From REEB506 sp049317545 (GTDB lineage Bacteria > Pseudomonadota > Alphaproteobacteria > Caulobacterales > Aquidulcibacteraceae): DNA of 10,711 bases. This document shows, one piece after another, positions 1 to 7,855 of this stretch. Location of the stretch: assembly GCA_049317545.1 (NCBI GenBank), contig JBMOIB010000104.1, forward strand, positions 1-10,711, in the 5' to 3' direction. Positions within the stretch are counted from its first letter, which is position 1. Each line of letters begins with the position of its first letter. Position numbers and translations under genes: made by a program. A model generated the notes under the pieces. It ran no database searches. It had not been told where the DNA came from and saw only the letters and a list, made by a program, of their open reading frames with translations.

Positions 1-225
1 GAGTCTGATGACCGCAGCGGCAGTCTGGAGTCGACGGCGGCGTCTGAGCCTCCCGCCGGCCCGGCAGAAGCCCAGGCCGCCATAACCGAGCCGGTCGACT
101 TCAGGCAGGCCGCGCGCGAGCGGCGGGCCCGGCAGCGCGAGTTGGCCGCCGCCGCGCGTCGGACAGAGCAGGGGCCGGCCGAGGCCACGCCGAATGCCTT
201 CGCGGTTCTGGAGGGGCGGGGGTAG
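1..225 (+). CDS. C-terminal end of an unidentified Ala/Arg-rich protein (partial)
   Basis: Frame 1 is open from the window edge to a TAG at 223-225 and gives 74 residues; the start lies outside the window. Codons mostly end in G or C, as in the real genes downstream. The tail is rich in Ala, Arg, Glu and Pro. It has a charged, probably helical stretch at about residues 34-58 (DFRQAARERRARQREL) followed by a short end, NAFAVLEGRG. I do not recognise the family and assign no function. It runs in the same direction as the restriction operon but is separated from hsdM by 139 bases containing promoter-like sequence, so it is probably a separate transcription unit. It could be part of the cargo or backbone of the same island. 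Confidence 0.5.
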   Translation, partial: ESDDRSGSLESTAASEPPAGPAEAQAAITEPVDFRQAARERRARQRELAAAARRTEQGPAEATPNAFAVLEGRG

Positions 226-232
226 GGGCGAG

Positions 233-261
233 CTTGACAGCCCGGACTGACCGGATTTGTA
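233..261 (+). promoter_or_regulatory. Candidate promoter for the restriction operon
   Basis: A perfect TTGACA lies at 234-239, also readable as the CTTGAC form common in alphaproteobacterial sigma-70 promoters. A poor -10 match, TTTGTA, lies at 256-261 with a 16-base spacer. It would leave a leader of roughly 95 bases before hsdM. The -35 is strong but the -10 is weak, so it may need an activator or may be chance. It is the best candidate in the only real gap upstream of the operon. Confidence 0.3.
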
Positions 262-316
262 CGGGCGTCGACCCCAGCCCGCCATGATTCCGACTAGCCA
301 GGATTTACGAAGCCAG

Positions 317-331
317 CTTGATTGGATCAAG
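317..331. promoter_or_regulatory. Perfect inverted repeat CTTGAT-TGG-ATCAAG upstream of hsdM
   Basis: Two 6-base arms (317-322 and 326-331) are exact reverse complements around a 3-base spacer. The repeat sits 33 bases before the hsdM start, downstream of the candidate promoter. It is the right size and place for a dimeric repressor operator. With a 3-base loop it could also form a small RNA hairpin in the leader. No controller protein gene is visible next to it, so the operator reading is an inference. Confidence 0.35.
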
Positions 332-364
332 TGGCGCCGGCGTCGGCGCAGTCTTGGGGGATGA

Positions 365-2476
365 ATGAATGCTGGGACACAAAAGACCGAACTGAACTCA
401 CCTAGCAGCTCTGAAGTACAGGCAGCGGCCGCAGATCATCACTCATCCAGAATCGGAAACAGCGTGTCTACCATCCAGACGCTTGGCAACTTCGCGTGGT
501 CAATCGCCGAGATCCTCCGCGGCGACTTTAAGCAGTCCGAATACGGCAAGGTGATCCTGCCGTTCGTCGTGCTGCGCCGCCTCGATTGCATCCTTGAAAA
601 ATCCAAGGACGCAGTGCTCAAGGCCGCGGAGACGCTCCCCAAGGGCGTGGATGAAGCCACCCGCGACATGATTCTGTTCGGCGCGGCGGGGCACGACATC
701 AAGGTCTACAACCTCTCGCGCTTCACCTTCGCCTCCCTTAAAGGGCAAGACGCGCGTCAGCTCCACGACAACCTCGTGGACTACATCACCAAGTTCTCCG
801 GCAACGTCCGCGACATCTTCCTCGACAAGTTCCTGTTCACCGATCAGCTGAAGCGCCTCAAGGAAGGCGATATCCTCTGGAATGTGTTCGAGCGCTTCAC
901 CGAGATCGACCTGCATCCGGACAAGATCAGCAACATCGAGATGGGGTACCTCTTCGAGGACCTGATCCGCCGCTTCTCGGAAATCTCGAACGAGACCGCC
1001 GGGGAGCACTTCACTCCGCGTGAGGTGATCCGGCTCATCGTCGATCTGTTGATCGTGAATGACGACGCCAAGCTGACTGGCAAAGGCATCATCCGGCAGG
1101 TCTATGACCCAGCTTGCGGCACGGGTGGGATGCTCGCGCTGACGGAAGAGGCGCTCAAGGAGTTCAACCCAAACATCCGCGTCGAGCTGTTTGGGCAGGA
1201 GTTGAACGGCGAGTCCTTCGGCATCTGCAAATCCGACATGCTGGTGACGGGGCACGACCCGGAGCAGATCGCCTTCGGTAACACGCTCACGAACGACGCG
1301 CACAAGGGCAAGAAATTCCACTACATGCTCTCCAATCCCCCTTACGGCGTGGACTGGAAAAAGTATCAGGACCCGATCAAGGCCGAGGCCGAGACACAAG
1401 GGATGTCAGGCCGCTTCGGCGCGGGCACGCCGCGCATTTCAGACGGCCAGCTTCTCTTCCTCCAGCACATGATCTCCAAGATGCGCGACGACGAGGTCGG
1501 CTCGCGCATCGGCATCGTCATGAACGGCTCGCCACTCTTCACCGGCGGCGCGGGTTCAGGCGAGAGTGAAATCCGCCGTTGGATGTTGGAGAACGATTGG
1601 GTCGAGGCGATCGTCGCGTTGCCGACAGACCTTTTCTACAACACCGGCATTCAGACCTATGTCTGGCTTTTGACCAACCGCAAGGACAAGAAGCGCCAGG
1701 GGAAGGTGCAGTTGATCGACGCCTCTGGCGAGCGGTTCTGGAAATCGATGCGCAAGAACCTCGGTTCGAAACGGAAGGAAATCCATGAGGACGCGCGGCG
1801 CGAGATCGTGCGCATCTACGAGGGCTTCCTGAATGGCGACGCGGGTGAAGGCGAGACCGCCAAAATCTTTGCGACCACCGACTTTGGCTATCGTGAAATC
1901 CGGGTTGAGCGTCCATTGCGTTTGAACTTCGAAATGTCGGAAGTTCGCGTCGCTCGATTGAAGGGCGAGAAGGCTTTCATCCGCCTCGACGCTTCCGAGC
2001 AAGCCGAGCTGCTTGAAGTCTTGGAGACCATCCCGGCGAAGCTGTTCACCAGCCGCGATGCGTTTGAAGCTGCTCTGAACAAGGCGTTGAAGTCCAGCGG
2101 CGTGAAGCTCGGAGCACCGGCCCGCAAGGCGGTTCTCTCCGCCCTCTCGGAACGGGACGAAGATGCCGACATCTGCCTGGGAGCAGACGGCAAGCCTGAA
2201 GCGGACGCCGAGCTGCGCGACCATGAATTCGTGCCGCTGGGTGAGGATTGGCGCGAGTACCTGAAGCGCGAGGTGCTGCCCTTTGTATCGGACGCTTGGG
2301 TGGATGAGACCTACACCGACCCCATGGACAAGCAGGTCGGGCGTATCGGCTACGAGATCAACTTCAACCGATACTTCTACAAATACGTCCCGCCACGTCC
2401 GCTCGAAGAGATCGATGCGGAATTGAAGTCGCTGGAGAGCGAGATCGCGAACCTCCTGAAGGAGGTGGCCGCATGA
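365..2476 (+). CDS. hsdM: Type I restriction-modification DNA methyltransferase subunit (HsdM)
   Basis: This is the modification subunit of a type I restriction-modification enzyme. It transfers a methyl group from S-adenosylmethionine to adenine N6 within the target chosen by HsdS. The 703-residue protein has the helical HsdM N-terminal domain from about residue 40 (LGNFAWSIAEILRGDF), the SAM-binding motif I DPACGTGGM at 248-256, and the catalytic motif IV NPPY at 324-327. A long C-terminal part ends in a probable coiled coil (about 680-700) for contact with HsdS. It is longer than the classical enterobacterial HsdM of about 530 residues but resembles the long HsdM forms common in bacteria. 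The ATG at 365 has GGGGG at 356-360 as a weak, close ribosome binding site. Out-of-frame ATGs at 361 and 369 overlap it. The first 35 or so residues are low-complexity, so the true start could be downstream. The stop overlaps the hsdS start. Confidence 0.96.
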   Translation: MNAGTQKTELNSPSSSEVQAAAADHHSSRIGNSVSTIQTLGNFAWSIAEILRGDFKQSEYGKVILPFVVLRRLDCILEKSKDAVLKAAETLPKGVDEATRDMILFGAAGHDIKVYNLSRFTFASLKGQDARQLHDNLVDYITKFSGNVRDIFLDKFLFTDQLKRLKEGDILWNVFERFTEIDLHPDKISNIEMGYLFEDLIRRFSEISNETAGEHFTPREVIRLIVDLLIVNDDAKLTGKGIIRQVYDPACGTGGMLALTEEALKEFNPNIRVELFGQELNGESFGICKSDMLVTGHDPEQIAFGNTLTNDAHKGKKFHYMLSNPPYGVDWKKYQDPIKAEAETQGMSGRFGAGTPRISDGQLLFLQHMISKMRDDEVGSRIGIVMNGSPLFTGGAGSGESEIRRWMLENDWVEAIVALPTDLFYNTGIQTYVWLLTNRKDKKRQGKVQLIDASGERFWKSMRKNLGSKRKEIHEDARREIVRIYEGFLNGDAGEGETAKIFATTDFGYREIRVERPLRLNFEMSEVRVARLKGEKAFIRLDASEQAELLEVLETIPAKLFTSRDAFEAALNKALKSSGVKLGAPARKAVLSALSERDEDADICLGADGKPEADAELRDHEFVPLGEDWREYLKREVLPFVSDAWVDETYTDPMDKQVGRIGYEINFNRYFYKYVPPRPLEEIDAELKSLESEIANLLKEVAA
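2451..2472 (+). promoter_or_regulatory. hsdS ribosome binding site inside a perfect hairpin
   Basis: AAGGAGGT at 2459-2466 is a near-perfect Shine-Dalgarno sequence, 6 bases before the hsdS ATG at 2473. Its GGAGGT (2461-2466) is the exact reverse complement of ACCTCC at 2451-2456, with a TGAA loop between. The two can form a 6-base-pair stem that hides the site. Ribosomes finishing hsdM would open this stem, so it is a plausible device that couples HsdS synthesis to HsdM translation. The sequence pairing is seen; the regulatory role is inferred. Confidence 0.6.
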
Positions 2477-3831
2477 TCCCGCAAGCCGGACTACCGACCC
2501 CGCTTCACCGGACCGCTTGGCAGACAGCTCGCTTCAAGTTCCTGTTCGAGAAGCGCAATCGCCCGGTGCGTGAGGACGATGGAGTGGTCACCGCATTCAG
2601 GGATGGTGTGGTGACCTTACGCTCCAACCGCCGCGAAGATGGTTTTACGTTCGCGGACAAGGAGATTGGATACCAAGGCGTCGAGCCGGGAGACCTCGTA
2701 ATTCATGCGATGGACGGATTTGCGGGCGCGATTGGGATATCCGACTCCAGGGGAAAGTGCTCTCCAGTTTATTCCATGGCGACGCCAAGGGCGGGTGTGC
2801 CAGCGGAACCTCGGTTTTGGGCGTACTATCTGAGAAATCTCGCAACGACTGGTTTTATCCATAGTCTCGCGAAGGGGATTCGCGAGCGAAGCACAGATTT
2901 TCGCTGGCGTGACGCCGGAAATTTGCTCGTCAATTTTCCCGATCTTGAAACCCAAAAGGCCATCGCGGATTTCCTCGACCGCGAAACCGCCCGCATCGAT
3001 CAACTGATCGAGAAGAAGCAGAGGTTGGTCGAGCTCCTTGTCAACCGTGAGAAAAATCTCATCGGCGAGTGTTTGGCACGCGGCATTGATCCTAATGCGG
3101 AGTTCCAGTCCGTAAAGCAGGAGTGGCTTGGACGCATTCCCTCACATTGGAGAGTCGTCCCCCTTAAGGGCCTGATTTGGTATCAGGAGGGCCCCGGTAT
3201 AATGGCGGATGATTTCCGCGAAGAGGGCATTCCTTTGCTTCGAATAAAGGGTCTGTCTGGTCAGCATGCTACGTTGGAAGGGTGCAACTATCTTGATCCA
3301 GAAAAGGTCCAGAAGCGTTGGGGACATTTTCGCGTGGAGCTTGGTGATTTTCTTATTAGCGCCAGCGCTACGAGAGGTGGTATCGCGTCACTTGTGACAG
3401 AGGAAGTCGTAGGGGCCATTCCTTACACGGGCATAATCAGAATTAAGCCTCGCGCCAAAGGTTATGTATCGGAGATTATTCCGTACTTTCTGCTCAGTTC
3501 CCTCTTCGACACCCAGATCGACCTTCTGAGCGCCGGATCAACTATTCAACATTTCGGCCCAACTCATCTCGGTCGCATGAAAGCACCTCTTCCGCCACAG
3601 GACGAACAGAGGAACATCGCAAGGTTCCTGGGCGACCGTGTCCCTCTGATTAGGCAAGCACGCGAGCAAACTGAAGGCAGCCAATCGAAACTGAAGGAGT
3701 TCCGCGCCGCCTTCATCACCGCCGCAGTCACGGGGCAGATTGACGTGGCCGCTTGGAGAAATGGCGGTCGAGTTCAACGGCAGATCGAGGATCTTGAGTC
3801 GCAGCTCCAACGCAAGGGGGCGCTCGCATGA
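2473..3831 (+). CDS. hsdS: Type I restriction-modification specificity subunit (HsdS)
   Basis: This subunit chooses the bipartite DNA target for both methylation and cleavage and joins HsdM and HsdR into one complex. The 452 residues show the usual duplicated plan. Target-recognition domain 1 covers about residues 15-155. The central conserved helical spacer is at about 157-200 (LETQKAIADFLDRETARIDQLIEKK). Recognition domain 2 covers about 218-372, starting with the typical WLGRIPSHWRVVPLK. The second conserved helix is at about 374-425 (PPQDEQRNIARFL), and the two helices are recognisable repeats of each other. The start overlaps hsdM by ATGA, and the end overlaps the next gene in the same way. 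Base composition falls within the recognition domains: GC is 28/60 at 2821-2880, 28/60 at 3301-3360 and 26/60 at 3421-3480, against 40/60 in hsdM at 2161-2220. The target sequence cannot be read from the protein alone. Confidence 0.95.
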   Translation: MIPQAGLPTPLHRTAWQTARFKFLFEKRNRPVREDDGVVTAFRDGVVTLRSNRREDGFTFADKEIGYQGVEPGDLVIHAMDGFAGAIGISDSRGKCSPVYSMATPRAGVPAEPRFWAYYLRNLATTGFIHSLAKGIRERSTDFRWRDAGNLLVNFPDLETQKAIADFLDRETARIDQLIEKKQRLVELLVNREKNLIGECLARGIDPNAEFQSVKQEWLGRIPSHWRVVPLKGLIWYQEGPGIMADDFREEGIPLLRIKGLSGQHATLEGCNYLDPEKVQKRWGHFRVELGDFLISASATRGGIASLVTEEVVGAIPYTGIIRIKPRAKGYVSEIIPYFLLSSLFDTQIDLLSAGSTIQHFGPTHLGRMKAPLPPQDEQRNIARFLGDRVPLIRQAREQTEGSQSKLKEFRAAFITAAVTGQIDVAAWRNGGRVQRQIEDLESQLQRKGALA

Positions 3832-4871
3832 GCCGTCTCTGGATCGTCAGGGCTGGAGCCCACGGTGAGCGCGAGCTTGCGGCTATCTCGCAGAGCAGGT
3901 TGCTGCCGGGCTTCCTTGAGGTCGGCGACCTTTCTGCAAAGAAGGACCGCGACGCCATTCTGACGCATCTCCAGGAGGTGTTGCCAAACCAAGGCGTGAA
4001 CCGACTGCGCAACTTCGCGGCCCAGCTCAACCAGTTCGTGAACACGATCCAGGTCGGCGACTATGTCGTCATGCCGCGCAAGGTTACGAACGGTGTGGCG
4101 ATTGGAATCGTCAAGGGCGGCTATGAGTTCGACGCGGACAGCGAATATAAGCACTCCCGCTCCGTCGAATGGAGAGAAGAGTCGCTCCCACGCGACACGT
4201 TCAAACAAGACCTACGCCATTCCTTCGGCGCGTTCATGACCATCTGCGAGATCAAGCGCAATGCTGCGCTGGATCGCGTGAAGGCAGTTCTCGAGAAAGG
4301 TCTCGATCCAGGCTCGCTGCTTGGCAAGCAAGGGCACGTTCCCGCAGCCACAGCCGACGAAAGCGTGGAAGCCGATGAATACCAAACCGACATCGAGGAC
4401 GTCGCGAACCAGCAGATCATCTCGTTGATCAAGACCGAGTTCGCGGGACACGCACTCGCGGACCTGGTGGCGGAAATCCTCAGCGTTGAGGGCTATACGA
4501 CGAGAGTGTCCCCACCCGGCCCGGACGGTGGTGTCGATATTCTCGCCGCGGGTGGAACTCTTGGCCTCGGCGAAGACAGCGTTTGCGTTCAGGTTAAATC
4601 CGGCGACGGCCCCGCTAACCATGAAGTCGTTCTGAAGTTGCTTGGTGCGATGTCCACCAGTCAGGCGCGTACCGGCCTCTTGGTCAGCATCGGCGGTGTG
4701 AATTCCGTCGCTCAGAAGGAGCTGGATAAATCCTTCTTCAAACTGCGTCTTTGGCAGATGCCTGACCTCCTGAAAGCGTTGTTCCGGGCTTATGGTGCGC
4801 TTTCTGAAGAGACGAAAGCCCGTATCCCCTTGAAACAGATCTGGGCACCCGTCGCGGTGGGTGAGGACTGA
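3828..4871 (+). CDS. Mrr-type restriction endonuclease with N-terminal PUA/EVE-like domain
   Basis: This 347-residue protein has two parts. Residues 1-150 look like the conserved N-terminal module of many Mrr-family nucleases (WIVRAGAHGE at 5-14, GDYVVMPRK at 77-85, SFGAFMTICEIKRN at 132-145). I judge it a PUA/EVE-like fold, a class that often reads modified bases; this is inferred from style, not from a search. Residues 205-315 are an Mrr_cat PD-(D/E)xK nuclease domain. Visible residues are E216, the GPDGGVDIL stretch with D237, and Q255-V256-K257 (QVK in place of ExK, as is usual in Mrr). The likely activity is cleavage of DNA, possibly modified DNA as in type IV enzymes. AAGGGGG at 3814-3820 is its ribosome binding site, and the start overlaps the hsdS stop by ATGA. 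It sits between hsdS and hsdR, so it is probably made with the type I enzyme. Nuclease assignment is firm; the substrate is not known. Confidence 0.88.
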   Translation: MSRLWIVRAGAHGERELAAISQSRLLPGFLEVGDLSAKKDRDAILTHLQEVLPNQGVNRLRNFAAQLNQFVNTIQVGDYVVMPRKVTNGVAIGIVKGGYEFDADSEYKHSRSVEWREESLPRDTFKQDLRHSFGAFMTICEIKRNAALDRVKAVLEKGLDPGSLLGKQGHVPAATADESVEADEYQTDIEDVANQQIISLIKTEFAGHALADLVAEILSVEGYTTRVSPPGPDGGVDILAAGGTLGLGEDSVCVQVKSGDGPANHEVVLKLLGAMSTSQARTGLLVSIGGVNSVAQKELDKSFFKLRLWQMPDLLKALFRAYGALSEETKARIPLKQIWAPVAVGED

Positions 4872-4873
4872 GC

Positions 4874-7855
4874 ATGCCCGTTCACGACCTACACAAAGAG
4901 AAGGTCCTTCAGGAACACCTCATCAGCCAGTTGGTCGCGCATGAGGGCTATGAGCGCCGGGTGTCGCTTGAGAGCTTTGACCGCGCATTGGCAATGGACA
5001 AGGATCTGGTCCTTCACTTCGTGAAAGCGACGCAGGGGGAGCAATGGGACAAGCTCGCGGCGCAATATGGCGCGTCTGCCGAAGACACCTTCTTCACGCA
5101 ACTCGCGAAGGCCCTGAAGGATCGCGGCCCGCTCGAAGTCCTGCGCAAAGGCATCAAGATCGTTCCAGGCATCCCGTTCTCGCTCTGCTATTTGCGACCG
5201 GCAAGCGGACTTGAGCCGAAGCGCGTCGAGGAATATCGCGCCAACATCCTCTCGGTGATGGACGAGGTCGAGTACAGCCAGAAGAATGGCAACCGGCTCG
5301 ACGTGGTCCTTTTTCTCAACGGACTGCCAGTCGCCACCATCGAAGCCAAGAACCTCCTGACGGGCTCCACGTTCAAACATGCCGAAAAGCAGTATCGACA
5401 CGACCGCTCACCCGCGGGCGAACCGCTCCTGACCTTTAAGCGTGGCGCGCTCGTCCATTTCGCGATGGACGAAGACAACGTGTCGATGACGACGCGCCTC
5501 CAGAACGGCAAGACCCGCTTCCTGCCGTTCAACCGAGGGCGAGATGGCGGTGCGGGCAACCCGGATGTCGAAGGCGAGTTCCGCGTCGCCTACCTGTATC
5601 GTTCCGGCGACTGGGGTGATGCGATCTTCTCCCGCGCGGTCCTACTCGATGTCATCGCCCAGTTCATGCACCTGGAGGTGATTGGGAAGGCGGAGACGAT
5701 GATCTTCCCGCGCTTCCAGCAGCTCGACGCGGTGCGGCAACTCATGGCCCACGCCGGAGCTCATGGACCGGGGCGAAACTACCTCATCCAGCATTCGGCC
5801 GGATCCGGAAAATCCAACACGATCGGCTGGCTGTCGCATCACGCAATCAACCTGCATGACGCGAACGATAAGCCGGTGTTCAACACCGCCATCATCCTGA
5901 CGGATCGTGTTGTCCTGGACCGCCAGCTCCAGGCCACGGTCGCCCAGTTCGAACAAACCGCTGGCGTGGTGAAAACCATCGACGGCACGTCGCGGCAGCT
6001 CAAGGAGGCGCTTGCGAAAGGCGCGCGGATCATCGTCTCAACGATCCAGAAGTTCTCGACCGAACACCTCCGGGATATCAGCGGGCAGAAAGACCGGACT
6101 TTCGCGATCATCGTCGATGAGGCGCATTCGAGCCAGTCGGGTAAGAGCGCGACGGCTGTTGTCGATGCGCTGACGCGAGAGGCCTCGAGCCCCGAAGACA
6201 TCGAGGACATCATCCTTGCCTATCAGAAGGCGCGAGGCCCCCAAGCGAACCTCAGTTTCTTCGCATTCACGGCCACGCCCCGGAACGTGACCTTGGAGCG
6301 TTTCGGGACGATGGGCGCCGACGGTCTGCCGCATCCGTTCCACCTCTACTCGATGCGCCAGGCGATCGAGGAGGGCTTCATTCTGGACGTCCTCCAGAAC
6401 TACATGACCTATCGCGCCTACTATCAGCTGGAGAAAACGATCGAGGACGACCCGAAGCTGTCGGGTCGAAAGGCCCAACGCAAAGTCGCGAAGTTTGCGC
6501 ATCTGCACGAAACCGCCATCGGTCAGAAGGTCGAGATCATCATCGAGCACTTCCGTCGCCACGTTAAAGGCGAGCTCGATGGGCAGGCGAAGGCGATGGT
6601 GGTAACGGCCAGTCGTGAAGCGGCGTTGCGCTACTATCGGGGGATCCAGAAGTACATCGCCGAGGAGAAATACTCGGATCTGAAGGCCCTCGTGGCGTTC
6701 TCCGGCGAGCTGACGGTTGACGGTGAGACCTACAATGAGGCGGGCCTCAACGACTTCTCCGAGACCGAACTTCCTGGGCGGTTCGATGGGTTCAAGGCGG
6801 ACGGGACGCCGTATCCGGACACGTTCCAAATCCTGATCGTCGCCGAGAAATACCAAACCGGCTTCGACCAGCCAAAGCTGTGCGCAATGTACGTCGACCG
6901 GAAGCTCGCGGGGCTCCAGGCCGTCCAGACGCTTTCGCGCTTGAACCGAACGCGAGCGGGGAAGGAGCGCACCTACATCCTCGATTTCCAGAACGCGATC
7001 GAGGACATCCAGGCGGCGTTCAAGCCGTACTTTGAAGTGACGTCCGTCGAAGCCATTTCTGATCCCAACCAGATCTACAATCTGGAATCGCGCTTGTTCG
7101 CGTTCGGCTACCTCGATCGCGACGAGGTGGAGCGCTTCGCTCAGGGGTACTTTAAGGCCGCGGTTAGCCCCGCGGAGCGACCTCGGCTTGAAGGTCTCGT
7201 GCGCCAGGCTGTCGAACGCTTCTTGGTAGACGACGACGAGGGACGTCGGGAGGAGTTCCGGCAACTGCTCAAGAGCTTTGGGCGCTTCTACGCGTTTATC
7301 GCGCAGGTGATCCGCCTCGAAGATACAGCACTTGAGAAGCTCGCCGCTTACGCATCGTGGCTCGCGAAGCTCTTGCCCGACCGCGACGTTCCGCCAGACA
7401 TCGAGATCACCGATGAAATGATCACGCTGTCCGCCTTCAAGGTGGTCCAAAAAGAAGATGGGTCGGCCTCGCTTGCGCCGGGCGACAAACAAGCGCTGAC
7501 GCCAATCACGGCCTTCGGTGCGAAGCCGTACACCGAAGACGAGCGCAGGGAGCTATCCGAAATCGTGAAGGCCTTCAATGACAGGCATGGCACTCAATTC
7601 ACGGAGGCCGACATGCTTCGGTTCGAGCAGGTCAACCGCGATATTCTCGACGAGAACCTCTCGGAGATGCTCAAGAACAACGCCCCTGATGTCGTCTACA
7701 ACGCTTTTGCTCAGGCCTTCTTCCAGGGCGCAATCCGCATGTTCCAGCGCGACAGCGAGATGCAGAACATCGTGCTCACGGATGCCGGCGCACGTGAGAA
7801 GGCGACGCGCCATTTCTTCAATAGGGCGCTCCGCGAAGTCCGCGCGACTGAATGA
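4874..7855 (+). CDS. hsdR: Type I restriction endonuclease subunit R (HsdR)
   Basis: This is the motor and nuclease subunit. With HsdM and HsdS it binds unmethylated targets, pumps DNA using ATP and cuts at a distance. The 993 residues hold, in order, an N-terminal HSDR_N PD-ExK nuclease with D143 and E157-A-K159 (RLDVVLFLNGLPVATIEAK), then a superfamily 2 helicase. Walker A is HSAGSGKS at 307-314, the Walker B DEAH box is at 415-418, motif III FTATP is at 465-469, and a motif VI-like QTLSRLNR is at 685-692. A helical C-terminal region from about 760 would contact the methyltransferase core. All catalytic motifs are intact and the length is usual for the family, so it looks functional. The ATG at 4874 follows the upstream stop by 2 bases and has GTGAGGA at 4861-4867 as ribosome binding site. 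Its stop overlaps the start of the HEPN-like gene. Confidence 0.97.
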   Translation: MPVHDLHKEKVLQEHLISQLVAHEGYERRVSLESFDRALAMDKDLVLHFVKATQGEQWDKLAAQYGASAEDTFFTQLAKALKDRGPLEVLRKGIKIVPGIPFSLCYLRPASGLEPKRVEEYRANILSVMDEVEYSQKNGNRLDVVLFLNGLPVATIEAKNLLTGSTFKHAEKQYRHDRSPAGEPLLTFKRGALVHFAMDEDNVSMTTRLQNGKTRFLPFNRGRDGGAGNPDVEGEFRVAYLYRSGDWGDAIFSRAVLLDVIAQFMHLEVIGKAETMIFPRFQQLDAVRQLMAHAGAHGPGRNYLIQHSAGSGKSNTIGWLSHHAINLHDANDKPVFNTAIILTDRVVLDRQLQATVAQFEQTAGVVKTIDGTSRQLKEALAKGARIIVSTIQKFSTEHLRDISGQKDRTFAIIVDEAHSSQSGKSATAVVDALTREASSPEDIEDIILAYQKARGPQANLSFFAFTATPRNVTLERFGTMGADGLPHPFHLYSMRQAIEEGFILDVLQNYMTYRAYYQLEKTIEDDPKLSGRKAQRKVAKFAHLHETAIGQKVEIIIEHFRRHVKGELDGQAKAMVVTASREAALRYYRGIQKYIAEEKYSDLKALVAFSGELTVDGETYNEAGLNDFSETELPGRFDGFKADGTPYPDTFQILIVAEKYQTGFDQPKLCAMYVDRKLAGLQAVQTLSRLNRTRAGKERTYILDFQNAIEDIQAAFKPYFEVTSVEAISDPNQIYNLESRLFAFGYLDRDEVERFAQGYFKAAVSPAERPRLEGLVRQAVERFLVDDDEGRREEFRQLLKSFGRFYAFIAQVIRLEDTALEKLAAYASWLAKLLPDRDVPPDIEITDEMITLSAFKVVQKEDGSASLAPGDKQALTPITAFGAKPYTEDERRELSEIVKAFNDRHGTQFTEADMLRFEQVNRDILDENLSEMLKNNAPDVVYNAFAQAFFQGAIRMFQRDSEMQNIVLTDAGAREKATRHFFNRALREVRATE

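Noticed and set aside
500..1399. Long open frame on the - strand within hsdM
   Set aside because: It lies wholly opposite a clear HsdM coding region. GC-rich genes with G/C third positions commonly leave such antisense frames open, and the translation shows no recognisable motif.
6038..7492. 484-codon open frame on the - strand within hsdR
   Set aside because: It is antisense to the helicase and C-terminal parts of HsdR, whose motifs are intact, and the translation is rich in Arg, Leu and Val with no domain.
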